64,000 nucleotides of DNA from Archivesica marissinica (GCA_014843695.1 CM026403.1:45223645-45287644), one strand, 5' to 3'; counted from the first letter of the stretch, positions 32,650 through 43,482 are shown. The notes: a model not told the origin generated them from the letters alone. A program made the numbers and translations.

Positions 32650-33118
32650 AGAGAAGGTTAAGGCCTGGCAGCGAAAGAAGTCGGCCTTTGAGAAGGAGGT
32701 ACTGTGAAATGAACTGTAACTGTAATTGCTTGAAATGAAATAAAGTTGAAAATTAAATTATGAGAAAAAATATCCAAACATGAGAGTAAAAATACATACA
32801 ATTCATTTTATATAAAATATAAATTTGGAAATAAAACTAGTAATGATACACCCAGTACGATTTGAACTCGCAACTACAAAATATATCACTAGATATTGTA
32901 TCTTCCGTCGTTACCGTTCGGCCACGTATCATGTTCATTGATTTTGCGATGTTTATATTTTATTATACTAATGTTATTATAATAATAAATGCCCCATGTT
33001 ATACGAAAGCTTCCACCCCTCTGAAATGGATGTGGCCGATCTTTGATCGTTCAAAGTTGGAAGTTTATTTATACACTATGATGAACATCTAATAAGGAAT
33101 GGGCACTTTTAAAGATAT
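32650..33118. other. No gene seen; tRNA-Leu-like degenerate block
   Basis: On the minus strand near 32845-32935 ATACGTGGCCGAACGGTAAC...TGCGAGTTCAAATCGTACTG has A- and B-box-like parts 85 nt overall, but no regular anticodon stem. A tRNA-derived fragment at best. Confidence 0.4.
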
Positions 33119-33262
33119 ATCCTGGGCAGGCTCCAGCGGTTAACAAGTATTTGGTGCACTAACCTCCTCTGTTTATATATTAATGCGACATGGCCTGAGC
33201 GGGGCTCGAACACATGACCATTAGTGATGATAGGTTACAGTGGTAAACAAGTCAGCGACCAT
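33119..33262 (-). mobile_element. SINE-5 copy, truncated
   Basis: CTGGGCAGGCTCCAGCGGTT...GGCCTGAGCGGGGCTCGAAC...AAGTCAGCGACC; the head is truncated and fused to a SINE-2 fragment. Confidence 0.65.
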
Positions 33263-33265
33263 CCG

Positions 33266-33302
33266 AAATGAGGTATCGAGAGTGATTAATATAAGTTGTA
33301 AT
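33266..33302 (+). mobile_element. SINE-2 fragment (37 bp)
   Basis: CGAAATGAGGTATCGAGAGT...AATATAAGTTGTAAT matches the SINE-2 3' body, fused to the end of a SINE-5 copy. Confidence 0.55.
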
Positions 33303-33492
33303 CAAATTATTTAAATAATCTATGACATCATTTCTCTATTGCATCCCACATGCAATCTGATTGAGTATAATATGTGACGTGGGGACGTCGTGCGTTGTTT
33401 TAACTGAGAACATGCTATATCTGACGAAGACCCAAATGGACGTCGTGACGGCTTAGCAATGTCAGTTCTAATCGTGTCCTCCCATTCACTAC

Positions 33493-33670
33493 AGACGGAT
33501 ATTTAGTCCAGTGGTAACACTCTGGACTGGTAATCCAGGGATCGCAGGTTCGATCCCCAGTCTGACACTATTAAAATTAACAGTCTTTCAGATGGGACAT
33601 TAAACCGAGATCTCGTGTCGGTGCTGTACACCATGCGCGTAAAAGAACCAGAGGAGACTCTGGAATGGGA
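33493..33670 (+). mobile_element. SINE-1 copy, 3' part missing
   Basis: Good head (AGTCCAGTGGTAACACTCTG, GGTTCGATCCCC) and body to GACTCTGGAATGG, then replaced by a CA run. Confidence 0.75.
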
Positions 33671-33674
33671 CACA

Positions 33675-34307
33675 CACACACATTCCGTTCTGAAATGGTA
33701 ATGTGATTGTCACTTGCATATTGGTACATGAAAGTTTGGTGATCAGATAATTTCCCCAGAAAAAAAGTAAATATATTTAAGTAGTCATATTTTAGAAAGG
33801 TAATACAAATTGATATGACTTTTACAAACATTTATAAGATAGTTACTATAAGTTACTTAATGATATTTTACTGCCAGCTGTTTATTGGCGATTAAAACAT
33901 TTTTATAAAGCGTAAATGACGTCACAAAACTATAAAGATGCTAGTAAAATGACGCCATGTTCGACATCACGCGTTAAACCATGGTTTATTGCAGAATATT
34001 TACATCGCTATTGCATTTCCTTCGATGATCGTATGTGCTCTGATTGCATACAATTTCGTATGAGGGTTTCCAACTAATGATATGCAGCTGACATGCGCAC
34101 TTAATGTCACGGTCATGCGCATTCACAGTGTTAAGCAACGTTCGTCGCGTGAAAAGGCGTGTCTTACAGCTTATGCTGTTCTAATTAGGATTATCTAATT
34201 ATCAGGTCCCCGCCACAGGATAAGTCGGCATTTGGACTACCTTTTAATTGGAAAGTGTGATTTTTTTCTTTGTCACATTGAAAAAAATAATTAATCTAAA
34301 TATAAGT
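33675..34307. other. No gene seen
   Basis: Unique-looking intronic sequence between a SINE-1 copy and the palindrome; no repeat or coding signal recognised. Confidence 0.5.
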
Positions 34308-34435
34308 AATGAATCGCGGGTTAATAGTTTCCATCGCTGTATGAACTACATAGGGCGTGCTTAAAGTTAGCGTTAACTTTAAGCACGCCCAATGTAGTTC
34401 ATACCCCGATGAAAACTATTAACCCGCGATTCATT
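34308..34435. repeat. 128-bp near-perfect palindrome
   Basis: Two arms of about 62 bp (AATGAATCGCGGGTTAATAG... against ...CTATTAACCCGCGATTCATT) meet at AAAGTTAGCGTTAACTTT with about five mismatches. Transcribed from either strand it would fold into a long hairpin. It could be a foldback MITE or a small-RNA hairpin. Nothing else is within 90 bp. Confidence 0.8.
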
Positions 34436-34524
34436 CCTTAATTTAAACACAGTAAATTTCTTATTGACGTATATATGTACAGACAAAATACCGAGTCATG
34501 TTTGCATATAAGTTACTACTTGAA

Positions 34525-34702
34525 CAGTCAAAACTGTCTTCAGCAGCCAACAAACGGAATCACAGAAAGTGCCTGCTTAGCACAGGTGGCTGCTTAATAG
34601 AGGTAAAATGTATAATAAAACAACATATTGGGAATCTGGAAACTGGCTGCTTAATAAATGTTGGATGTTTAATGGCGGTGACCACTAACACATGTTTGAC
34701 TA
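34525..34702 (-). mobile_element. 178-bp MITE, copy 2
   Basis: Reverse orientation of the family at 17188; ends CAGTCAAAACTGTC and ...CATGTTTGAC(TATA). The most diverged of the three, with the interior TGGCTGCTTAAT motifs kept. Confidence 0.7.
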
Positions 34703-34903
34703 TACCAATTTAGGTCCTCCGAAAACGAAACTAAAAATGAAATTTTCGGAATCTCTATTTATAGATTAATGATCAATAGTGGGTGGGTAAAGCGCGTGAT
34801 AGCTAACAAATTTAATATCAATACGGATCAAAAGTGGAATGACTATTACATAAGGATATTAATTAATATATATGGTAATCATTTTATTATCATTATCATT
34901 AAA

Positions 34904-36205
34904 ATGAAACTTAAGCCATCTAATATATTTTACAGTCAGAACACTATAACTAGTACTTTCGGAAGAAAAACTATGCATAACAATATCAAAATTGGACAAA
35001 CATTAGATGACTTGTATGAAGGTCGTTGTGCTGTCGCTGACATTAAGACCATAGAGGTAACGAAGAGAGATGATAAGTGGTATAATATGGATAACCGTCG
35101 ACTCTGGTTGTTCCATCATTTAGAAGCTGCTGGAAAATTAACAGAAATTCCTGTTAAAATTGTGTCTTATAACTCGAGGAAGTTCACCAGTACAAATGGA
35201 GGGACATCCATTACTATCGGCAAACATCGAGACCCCGGAGGAAGATGGCACAAAAAGATTAGTCCAGTGACGCCACGAGTTGAAGACACACATAAAGAAG
35301 AAACAAACAATAGACTAGTGACGCTACAAGTTGAAGACAAACAGGAAGAAGAAACAAACAATAGACCAGTGACGCCACAAGTTGAAGACAAACAGGAAGA
35401 AGAAACAAACAATAGACCAGTGACGCCACAAGTTGAAGACAAACAGGAAGAAGAAACAAACAATAGACCAGTGACGCCACAAGTTGAAGACAAACATGAA
35501 GAAGAAACAAACAATAGACCAGTGACGCCACGAGTTGAAGACAAACATGAAGAAGAAACAAACAATAGACCAGTGATACCACGAGTTGAAGACAAAGAAG
35601 AAGAAACGCCAAAATCGACGTTATTCAGTACAAATTATGTTAACAAAGAAACTAATAATGCAGAGCAAGATAAACAACTGGACACATCTAAACCCACCAC
35701 AGACACAAAAGAACAGGATCAGTTGATCATGGAAATATCATCTGAAATTGAATTTACTGTTGTAAATAGAGAAAAATGGTACTTATGCTCAAACACACCA
35801 CTACGTGTATTACACGATGTTAAGAAAATGAGTGTACGAATCGGAAGACGTCATAATAATAGAATATGTGCCCCATATCAGAGAATGCGCAATCGTTATT
35901 TATATGACCCAACTAATTCCGGGTTCAGTCGCCTTTACAATAGGCAACCCGTCTTTTGTCATTTCAAATCAAGAGCATCTACAACTTGGTGGCGGCTTAA
36001 TGTCGTTGACTTCAAATCACGTGCCCCACATCGCTGTATGTTCGAATCTCACCGGGGGTGTCGTATTATTTCGTGTGAGGAAGCTATCCAGTTGGCAAGT
36101 GGAACGTCGGTGGTTCTACCAAGAAGCCCTCCGCGTCTGGAAGACACCCGGGTTCTCCTTCCACCAATAATAGCTGGAGTAGGGTCATATGACCTAATAT
36201 GTTGA
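34904..36205 (+). CDS. ParB/sulfiredoxin-like domain protein with 17-residue repeats, disrupted by a SINE
   Basis: The ORF is open from 34769, but the ATG at 34904 starts the recognisable protein (MKLKPSNIFYSQ). Residues 1-110 follow a pattern seen in uncharacterised invertebrate proteins: PSxIxYSQ, TLDDLYEGR, I-x-x-IEV, KWYNMDNRRLWLFHHLE, then IPVKIV. By shape (I.V, D.W, DNRRLW.F..LE, IPVKIV) this resembles the ParB/sulfiredoxin fold, where a G-x-HR helix binds nucleotide; that fold call is inference. Residues about 120-235 are seven tandem copies of VTPQVEDKQEEETNNRP (51 bp each), an acidic low-complexity linker. From about 35830 the frame enters SINE sequence, so the last 100 or so codons are not native. 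Acidic coding-like sequence resumes near 36235. Confidence 0.55.
   Translation: MKLKPSNIFYSQNTITSTFGRKTMHNNIKIGQTLDDLYEGRCAVADIKTIEVTKRDDKWYNMDNRRLWLFHHLEAAGKLTEIPVKIVSYNSRKFTSTNGGTSITIGKHRDPGGRWHKKISPVTPRVEDTHKEETNNRLVTLQVEDKQEEETNNRPVTPQVEDKQEEETNNRPVTPQVEDKQEEETNNRPVTPQVEDKHEEETNNRPVTPRVEDKHEEETNNRPVIPRVEDKEEETPKSTLFSTNYVNKETNNAEQDKQLDTSKPTTDTKEQDQLIMEISSEIEFTVVNREKWYLCSNTPLRVLHDVKKMSVRIGRRHNNRICAPYQRMRNRYLYDPTNSGFSRLYNRQPVFCHFKSRASTTWWRLNVVDFKSRAPHRCMFESHRGCRIISCEEAIQLASGTSVVLPRSPPRLEDTRVLLPPIIAGVGSYDLIC
36000..36195 (+). mobile_element. SINE-6 copy inserted in the ParB-like gene
   Basis: GTTCGAATCTCACCGGGGGT (B box), then GTGAGGAAGCTATCCAGTTG, GGTGGTTCTACCAAGAAGCC and CCACCAATAATAGCTGGAGT: the plus-strand form of the family at 22540. 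It ends the native ORF upstream. Confidence 0.65.
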
Positions 36206-36234
36206 CGCGACTTTGAACCCCAACAACAATCTCA

Positions 36235-36850
36235 AACAAACAAAAACAAGTTGGTGCGATAAAGTGAAAGAAAATGCTGACGATGAAAATTCTGAGAATG
36301 AAATGTTTGAAAACGATGTTGATATGCTAATAGATAACAGAACGTATTGAAAAAAATGAAGTGGAAGATACAGATGAAGATTGTAATGATTCTAAAGAAA
36401 TAGATGACGATGAGCCATGGAATGACTAGAGATGAGATGATGAGTTGGTGTCCAAGCTAGAGTATGACGAGTTGGACATATGAGAATCAGAATCTAATGA
36501 ACAATACAGGCCTTTGAAAAGCAAATTATTAATGCATTTCGTGAAAAAGTTCTAGAGAAACTTAGGGAACAAGAGACAAGTGGTACACATGTTGTCTGTG
36601 GTAATAGCGTATGCTCTAGGACTATTGCAAATGTGCACATTTCCACAAGCGGCGATATAACATATGCTACGTTGAGAACTGCAATCAATGCAGTATCTGT
36701 AGCAGAAGCTATACTCCTATCCAGTTCGTGTGCACGTTCTAGCCAATCGATCAAGCTTGACATTGCAGATCACATCCCTACGAAATATGCCGAAATGTTT
36801 AGAGAAAGAATCTACATACATTTACAGTTCAAGATAAATGTAACGTACAT
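36235..36850 (+). pseudogene. Decayed coding remnant, possibly 3' part of the ParB-like gene
   Basis: Short plus-strand frames read DKVKENADDENSENEMFEND, then (shifted) EVEDTDEDCNDSKEIDDDEP, then near 36500-36830 QAFEKQIINAFREKVLEKLR, SGTHVVCGNSVC and IKLDIADHIPTKYAEMFRER. They are separated by stops and frameshifts. The acid-rich character matches the upstream gene's linker, so this may be its 3' half beyond the SINE insertion. No function is recognised. Confidence 0.35.
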
Positions 36851-36957
36851 GCGTCATCTGACCATCACAATTTCAATTACCTCTTCTAATTTTACTAGTT
36901 CACGTGTCATTTCTCTAATAGTATTCCCCGACTCCTATGACTGGTGCATCTCTAAAT

Positions 36958-37134
36958 GTGTGCTTTACGTTCAATTATCGTCGCTCCCGGTTGTCCCTAT
37001 CAGCGACGCCTCCTGAAGAGATTAATCTTTTACGTGCACTTGTATTTTATTAGGGTCAGACGGGGGGGGGGTCGAATCTGCAATCCCTGGATTACCAGTC
37101 CAACGTGTTAACCACTGGACTACATAATTGTCTG
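36958..37134 (-). mobile_element. SINE-1 copy with internal deletion
   Basis: Tail and head are present but about 100 bp of body is lost between GAGATTAATC and TTTTATTAGG. It is directly followed by a second copy in the same orientation. Confidence 0.75.
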
Positions 37135-37147
37135 TGCATCTCTAACT

Positions 37148-37400
37148 GTGTGTTTTACGTTTATTTATCGTCGCTACCGGTTGCCCATATGAGCGACACC
37201 TCCTGAAGAGAATAGTCATTCCATTCCAGAATCTCCTCTAGTTCTTTTACGTGCATGGTGTAAAGCATCGATACGAGACCTCGGTTTAAAGTCCCATTTG
37301 AAAGACTGTTAATTTCATAATGGTCAGACTGGGATCGCTAATTGTGTGTGTTTTACGTTTATGTATCGTCACTACCGGTAGCCCATATGAACTTACAAGA
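37148..37400 (-). mobile_element. SINE-1 copy plus a third tail fragment
   Basis: The second of three head-to-tail SINE-1 pieces: a near-complete body to GGTCAGACTGGGATCGC (37338), then another tail fragment (TTTTACGTTTATGTATCGTC...CCATATGA) to 37400. Confidence 0.7.
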
Positions 37401-37684
37401 GATTAGTATCTTGTAATAGTATGCAAAGCTAAGAATGACATTCTCTCCGAATATATACAAACTAAATGTCCGCCCACAATAGCCGAAACTACTAATATCC
37501 TCTGTGAAACAATTAACTTACTATAAGAACGCATATTCAATTTTGAACAATAATTACAATGTTATATATGTGGATCTGTCAATGGTACTTGGAAAAATAA
37601 ATGGGCTACATCTAGTCAACTCAAAATTTAAAAACAAAAATGAACTATAGCCGAAACTACCAATTATCCTTTGCGAAACAATTA

Positions 37685-38065
37685 TGTTACAATTGCTAGT
37701 TGATCCCAATTATACAGTAACTCATTTCTACCCTCAGCTACTGCATTATGGAACCAACTTAATGGTGATTTACGCAACTCGGCTTCTCTAAGTATATTTA
37801 AATCTAGATTATAAGACATATTTAATGTACAACGGTACCGGGGCATTTTCTATTTATCATTGCTCCACACCAGTTTAAGAAATAAATGTAGCAATTTAAA
37901 TGATGATTTATATAAAAACCATGTAAGAGAAAACTCTAGATGTGAATTTCCGCTTATCATCCACTTAATGTTAATCAATTATTATTAGGTAGAGATTCAT
38001 TGAAATACGAAGACAACATTGTAATTTTCACAGCAGTACAGAAATTTATTAAATAAACAAATCGT
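37685..38065 (+). pseudogene. LINE ORF2 C-terminal fragment (CR1-like family)
   Basis: Plus-strand frames read NSFLPSATALWNQLNGDLRN and LRNKCSNLNDDLYKNHVREN, then after a frameshift HPLNVNQLLLGRDSLKYEDN. These align with the C-terminus of the minus-strand LINE at 45763-46416 (RNKCSNLNADLFNNHLRDN, HPLNTDKLLYG). It directly precedes the 38171 RT fragment, so two unrelated dead LINE pieces are juxtaposed. Confidence 0.7.
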
Positions 38066-38170
38066 TTTAATTGATTTCTCTGTATTAATTGTGTGTTTAT
38101 GCTCTTTGGGTTATGTGAAAAAGTCCAAGACTAATACTACATATTACATCTTGTAAACTGCGCTAGATAT

Positions 38171-39400
38171 ATGTTTATACAATCCATGTATGATTGTGTT
38201 AAATCAAAAGTTAAATTTATGAATTCGTTTAGTGAGGACTTTTCTTGCACTCTCAGAGTTAGACAGGGAGAATGTCTATCTCCATTTCTATTTAGCATGT
38301 ACCTTAATGACATTGAAGAAACGTTTATCTTAAACAGTGTGGAGTGTTTAGATACAGGTACTATGCAACTTTGTTTATTACTCTATGCTGATTATATAGT
38401 TTTATTTGCAAAATCTGCCGAGAGTCTACAAAATGCATTGGTCATTTTAGCTGAATATTGCTTACAATGGAAACTGACTGTTAACACTACAAAAACAAAA
38501 ATTATGATTTTAGCAGAGGTGGGAGATGATCGCAAACTGTACAGTTTTACTATAATAATCAGCAGATAGAAATTGTTAATGCATTTAAATAGCTTGGCGT
38601 GACATTCACGACTGGTGGTGCACACAACGAAGCGGATAGCCAGGTCAGCCATTATAGCTATTTTCCAGTTGAATTTACACCATCATCACCAAAACATATG
38701 ATGGAATTTTTCGACAAATTGATAACACCTATTCTAAAGTATGCATCAGAAGTGTGTGGTTTTAACAAAGGTAGAAATATTGAACGAGTGCATTTACACT
38801 TTTGTAAAAGAATATTGGGTGTAATGATGTGCACTCAAAATAGTTTCGTATATGGTGAAATGGGTCGAACACCATATGCTTTAAACATAGATTAGAACTT
38901 GAATGTGGTAGATGGGGGAAAAACCCACACAGTACACCTTTCATTGAAAGGAAATGCAATGTATGTAACAAGTTAGAGGATGAATATCACTTTATTATTG
39001 AATGCTCACTTTATACTGGTTTAAGAACACTTTACATCAAGAAATAGTATTGGCATATATCTAATATGGTTAAATTTGTTAATATGCAATTACAAAATGA
39101 AAATGCAGTTCGGAAATTATCTGTATACGTTTTTAAAGCATTTGAACGTCGTCGATCATTTGTCAATATCTAAACAGATCTTAATACATGTAGTTAATAT
39201 TGTTTTCAACGAGTAATACTCAATTCTTGTTGGGGGTTTTTGTGCGTTGTTTTTATTTATAAGAATGTATGTCTCTATAGTTAGTAGTTGAGATTAGTGT
39301 CCGTCACCATATTACCATACATGTTTCACTTTGTAATGTTTTGTATTGATGCTTTGTTCATGGGCCAGGAATTATTACGAAATAAAGATATATCATAATA
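38171..39400 (+). pseudogene. Decayed LINE RT fragment (same family as 23.4-25.6 kb)
   Basis: Reads SFSEDFSCTLRVRQGECLSP, FLFSMYLNDI and LLLYADYIVLFAKSAESLQN; the catalytic YADD is changed to YADY. After a stop near 38570 further frames give LGVTFTTGGAHNE, ITPILKYASEVCGFNKGRN, FVYGEMGRTPYALN, then (shifted) CNVCNKLEDEYHFIIECSLY and RRRSFVNI with a stop near 39170. The 3' end has GAAATAAAG at about 39380. Multiple stops and a lost catalytic residue show it is dead and older than the 23-kb copy. Confidence 0.8.
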
Positions 39401-39454
39401 TCATATGTTTGCAGCTTTAATTAAGCCATTTACATTGTGTAGTGTTGAAATCTA

Positions 39455-39582
39455 ATATATGGGGAGGGCCAATCACTAATGTTGTTAGAACTTGTGACCC
39501 AACCCATTTGCTAATTATGTATTTGTAATTTGTTTGTAATTGTAACATACATGTATATATAGCAATACAATATTATCAAATC
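39455..39582 (+). mobile_element. Detached CR1-like LINE 3' end
   Basis: GGGGAGGGCCAATCACTAAT...GTGACCCAACCCATTTGC, then GCAATACAATATTATCAAAT. It is nearly the same as 19548-19681 and follows the dead RT fragment ending at 39400. Confidence 0.65.
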
Positions 39583-39585
39583 AAG

Positions 39586-39811
39586 AGATTAGTCATTTTA
39601 GATTTTTGGAGGATAGTACAACGATACAGACAGAGACCCATTCCAAAGTCTCCTCTGGTTCTATTACGAGCACGGTTTAAAGCGACACGAGACCTCCATT
39701 TAAAGTCCCATCTGAAATACTTTTAATTTTATTAGGGTCAGACAAGGGCTCAAACCTGTGATACCTGGATTACCAGTCCAACATGTTAACAACTGGACTA
39801 CAGATCCGGCT
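39586..39811 (-). mobile_element. SINE-1 copy, tail missing
   Basis: Body from GAGATTAGTCATTTTAG to head GGACTACAGATCCGGCTG. The tail is replaced by the LINE 3' end at 39455-39582. Confidence 0.75.
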
Positions 39812-39825
39812 GTAACGCTAATTTT

Positions 39826-40113
39826 TGTGTTTTACGTTTATTTATCGTCGCTACATTGCGGTTGCCCATATGAGCGACGCCTCCTGAAGATATTAATAAT
39901 TTTAGATTGTTGGAGGATAGTGCAATGATACAGAGAGAGACCCATTCCAGAGTCGTCTATGGTTCTTTTACGTGCACGGTGTATAGCACCGACACGAGAC
40001 CTCGGTTTAACGTCCCATCTGAAAGACTGTTAATTATGGTCAGACGGGGGATCGAACTTGCGATCCCTGGATTACCAGTCCAGCGTGTTACCACTGGACT
40101 ACAGATCCGTCTG
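39826..40113 (-). mobile_element. SINE-1 copy
   Basis: Complete copy in tandem with the one ending at 39811; head ends ACTACAGATCCGTCTG. Confidence 0.85.
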
Positions 40114-40489
40114 TCGCTAACTGTTACTGGCAGCGGTTTATATACTGCTGTGTGATTACTCATCGAAGAATGCCCACCGAAAATGAGGAGCCAGAAGAGT
40201 ATAGTATAATTCAAATACTAAATAACCCTGTGTCTTCATAGATTTAAGACAAGCATTTGACACTGTGTGGAGAAGTGGTTTGTGTGGGAAGATATAACAA
40301 TAGCACAAATGGAACATGTTTAAATGTGATAAAAAAAATATATGAATAGCAATATAACATCGTGTGTCATGAAAAATAAGGAGTGTTCTAACTTGTTCCC
40401 CAGTAATATCTATTTTATGGCTGTTGAATATTTTGCTCAACCTGTAAACAAACTTATAAATGAATGCAACTCACGTAATTTCAAGCTAA

Positions 40490-40930
40490 TACCGTATATT
40501 TTCCAAGAATTTCAAGCTAATACCGTATATTTTACAGGAATGTCAAGCTACTACTGCGATATTTTACAGGAATTTCAAGCTACTACTGCGATATTTTACA
40601 GGAATGTCAAGCTACTGCTGCGATATTTTACAGGAATGTCAAGCTACTACTGCGATATTTTACAGGAATTTCAAGCTACTGCTGCGATATTTTACAGGAA
40701 TTTCAAGCTACTGCTGCGATATTTTACAGGAATTTCAAGCTACTGCTGCGATATTTTACAGGAATTTCAAGCTACTGCTGCGATATTTTACAGGAATTTC
40801 AAGCTACTGCTGCGATATTATACAGGAATTTCAAGCTACTACTGCGATATTTTCCAAGAATTTCAAGCTACTACAGTGATATTTTCCCAAGAATTTCAAG
40901 CTAATGTCAAAGTATTTTCCAGGAAGTTCA
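40490..40930. repeat. 32-bp array, about 14 copies
   Basis: Unit AATTTCAAGCTACTGCTGCG + ATATTTTACAGG. It ends about 60 bp from the SLC5A exon 3 donor. TTTTACAGG looks like a splice acceptor but is on the plus strand, opposite to the gene. Confidence 0.95.
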
Positions 40931-40987
40931 GTATTAAGCAGACTTTATGCTACATGGACAACTAAAATGATGGAATCTCTTACTTAC

Positions 40988-41088
40988 AAACCATTCATAC
41001 AGTACAATGGCGATTCCGCTAGCAGCGCCAGTGCCAGCCAGTCCAACAAAGTGTTCACTACCGATGTTACTGGAGAACAGTGAAGCTC
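40988..41088 (-). CDS. SLC5A-type cotransporter, exon 3
   Basis: Completes the split Gly codon and encodes [20 protein letters not shown] and [13 protein letters not shown]. This is the SGLT core motif around helix 2 (ASLFxSNIGS-x-HFVGLAG), part of the inverted-repeat fold that forms the sodium and substrate sites. Human SGLT1 has Gly where this has Glu in NIGSEHF. The acceptor is the second AG in ACAGATAG|GAGC, because only that AG keeps the frame; the AG four bases upstream is a decoy. The donor is TTT|GTAAGT. A 32-bp minisatellite ends about 60 bp past the donor. Confidence 0.93.
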
Positions 41089-41219
41089 CTATCTGTAAAG
41101 AACAGAGAAATATCGGTTAGGAAGGTACTCAACAAAACAATCCTATGCGACCCGGTATAACAAATCGTATTTACTGTGAACAGTTGATGCAACGATTCAC
41201 GAACATTGATTGACACAAG

Positions 41220-41512
41220 CGTGTGTGTTTTACGTTTATTTATCGTCGCTACCGGTTGCCCATATGAGCGACGCCTCCTGAAGAGATTAGTCATTTTAGA
41301 TTGTTGGAGGATAGTGCAATGGTACAGACAGAGATTCATTCCAGAGTCTCCTCTGGTTCTTTTACGTGCACGGTGTAAAGCACCGACACGAGACCTCGGT
41401 TTAACGTCCCGTCTGAAAGACTGTTAATTTTATTAGGGTCAGACGGGGGATCGAACCTGCGATCCCTGGATTACCAGTCCAGTGTGTTACCACTGCACTA
41501 CAGATCCGTCTG
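41220..41512 (-). mobile_element. SINE-1 copy
   Basis: Complete, close to consensus. It lies in the 0.6-kb intron between SLC5A exons 2 and 3, in the sense orientation. Confidence 0.85.
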
Positions 41513-41701
41513 TTTAACACAAGCGCAAATGGCCCTCAATTATATATCAATCGTATTTCATGTTCCATAACTCTGCATGACAGCAATCACATATTATTCT
41601 TGTATGTATATATACACACGTGTAATACAACTATGAGGTATTCTGATTGGTCGCGCCATGACAGCTTTTGACATATAGTTTGTGTTCATGCTGAGGATTA
41701 C

Positions 41702-41777
41702 CTACCGGCCACCAGACCATACTTCTTCCGGCGAGAAAGTAGCTGCGCACGCTGCCTCTGTTGGGTCTGCATAATGA
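41702..41777 (-). CDS. SLC5A-type cotransporter, exon 2
   Basis: Encodes [20 protein letters not shown] followed by VWWPV, then the first base of a Gly codon. This is the conserved SGLT stretch NRG-[ST]-V-x-x-[YF][11 protein letters not shown][IV]-G between the first and second helices. The acceptor is TTATTTCAG|TCATT and the donor is GTAG|GTAATC, giving phase 0 in and phase 1 out, which fits both neighbours. The intron to exon 1 is 10.8 kb and holds a full LINE inserted in a satellite array. The intron to exon 3 is only 0.6 kb. Confidence 0.93.
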
Positions 41778-41817
41778 CTGAAATAATACCAAAACATCAA
41801 GATTCGTGATATTTTAA

Positions 41818-41982
41818 TTAAATTATTTTAGCTCGATTGCGAAACAAGTTATTTCAACTTATATAAATCACTCTCGAGTCCTCATTCCTGATGGAATCCA
41901 TCGCCACGAGGGAGAGAGAAGAGGCAACGTGGAATCTAAATGCCTTGCCTAAGGGCACACTCGTAACGGCTCCAGTGAGGCA
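41818..41982 (-). mobile_element. SINE-2 copy, head missing
   Basis: TTTTAGCTCGATTGCGAAAC to GTAACGGCTCCAGTGAGG; the tRNA head is absent. In SLC5A intron 1. Confidence 0.8.
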
Positions 41983-42151
41983 TATACGTACAATATGTCC
42001 ATCGCGATAATCATATCACGGCGGTTACAGTAATTCCAACATACATCGTGAAATATTTTGATAAAAGTGTGTGTATTACAACAACAACAAACAACAACAA
42101 CAACAACAACGTTTATTTACTCTGACGGATCTATTATATTAAGAAATCAAG

Positions 42152-42399
42152 CGTGTGTGTTTTACGTTGCCCATATGAGCGACGCCTCCTGAAGAGATTA
42201 GTCATTTTGGATTTTTAGAGGATAGTTCAATGATACAGACAGAGACCCATTCCAGAATCTCCTCTGGTTCTTTTACATGCACGGTGTAAAGCACCGACAC
42301 GAGACCCCGGTTTAAAGTCCCATCTGAAAGACTGTTAATTTTATTAGGATCAGGCGGGGGATCGAACCTGCGATACCACTGGATTACCAGATCCGTCTG
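42152..42399 (-). mobile_element. SINE-1 copy, with deletions
   Basis: The tail lacks ATTTATCGTCGCTACCGG and the head lacks about 25 bp between GATACCACTGGATTACCAG and ATCCGTCTG. Confidence 0.75.
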
Positions 42400-42694
42400 T
42401 AGAAAAGTGTGCTGTAGCAATAACGTATAATAACAGGGTAAATTCCGACCATGGGAAATGTTAAATGTCAATAATTAATCGATGACAAGAGCCTATATTT
42501 GACAGGCTCTAGGAAATGGACATAATTATGGTAAGAACATCATTAAAATTGGCAAATGTCAAAAATTGTTTTGAAAATGTAAACCAAGCATTAACATTAC
42601 AATTGTAAAGAAAGAATACTTTTAAAGTGAATGGCATTGGCTGCTTAGAACAAAAATGTGTGATGTACGACGTATTCGTGGATACAAGGCAAAC

Positions 42695-42973
42695 TGGTCT
42701 GTAGTCCAGTGGTAACATGCTGGACTGGTAATCCAGTGATCGAAGGTTCGATCCCCCGTCTGACTATAATAAAATTAACAGTCTCTCAGATGGGACGTTA
42801 ACCGAGGTCTCGTGTCGGTGCTTTACACCGTGCACGTATAAGAACCAGAGGAGACTCTGGACTGGGTCTCTGTCTGTATCATTGCACTATCCTCCAAAAC
42901 TCTAAACTGACTAATCTCTTCAGGAGGCGTCGCTCATATGAGCAACCGGTAGCGACGATAAATAAACGTAAAA
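42695..42973 (+). mobile_element. SINE-1 copy
   Basis: Head CTGTAGTCCAGTGGTAACAT, tail AGCGACGATAAATAAACGTA; complete. Confidence 0.85.
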
Positions 42974-43482
42974 CCACCACCACAAACTGGTCTTAACACA
43001 ACCTTTCACAAAATACAACTCAAATGTTACCTGGGCTAGACAGAGCACATACAGCATGTATATACATGCTATAATTCTGTTTCACACAGAATGCGACATA
43101 TGTACGCTAACTGACCACCACATATCCGTCATAAAAAATCCGTCACACGAAAAACCTTTTTAGGAAACGTGTACCCCTATAAATGCTCTTAACTGCTTCT
43201 CTGGATATAAGACGATGGGATATTTTCATATTATGTTACCCTGTATGTCGCTCTTACTCAAAAGCACAATATATATGTGAATATTCATCTATGATCCGAT
43301 GTACCAAGTACCGCTATTTGAAACTATCTATGTCATATAAGCAAACTAATTTCTATAATTTCAGTATAAAACGTGAATTTGAATATTAAATTAATATCGA
43401 TATCCCTCGCGTTGTCCTAGCGTAGAAGTGATTATCAAACACACTAGCCCCTATAAATACCTATCATGAACATATTTCTGCA

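Noticed and set aside
35167..35612. Minus-strand Cys/Leu-rich ORFs
   Set aside because: Antisense of the 51-bp repeat of the ParB-like gene.
40500..40930. Splice acceptors TTTTACAGG repeated 14 times
   Set aside because: They are on the plus strand, opposite to the only gene here, and are just part of the 32-bp repeat unit.
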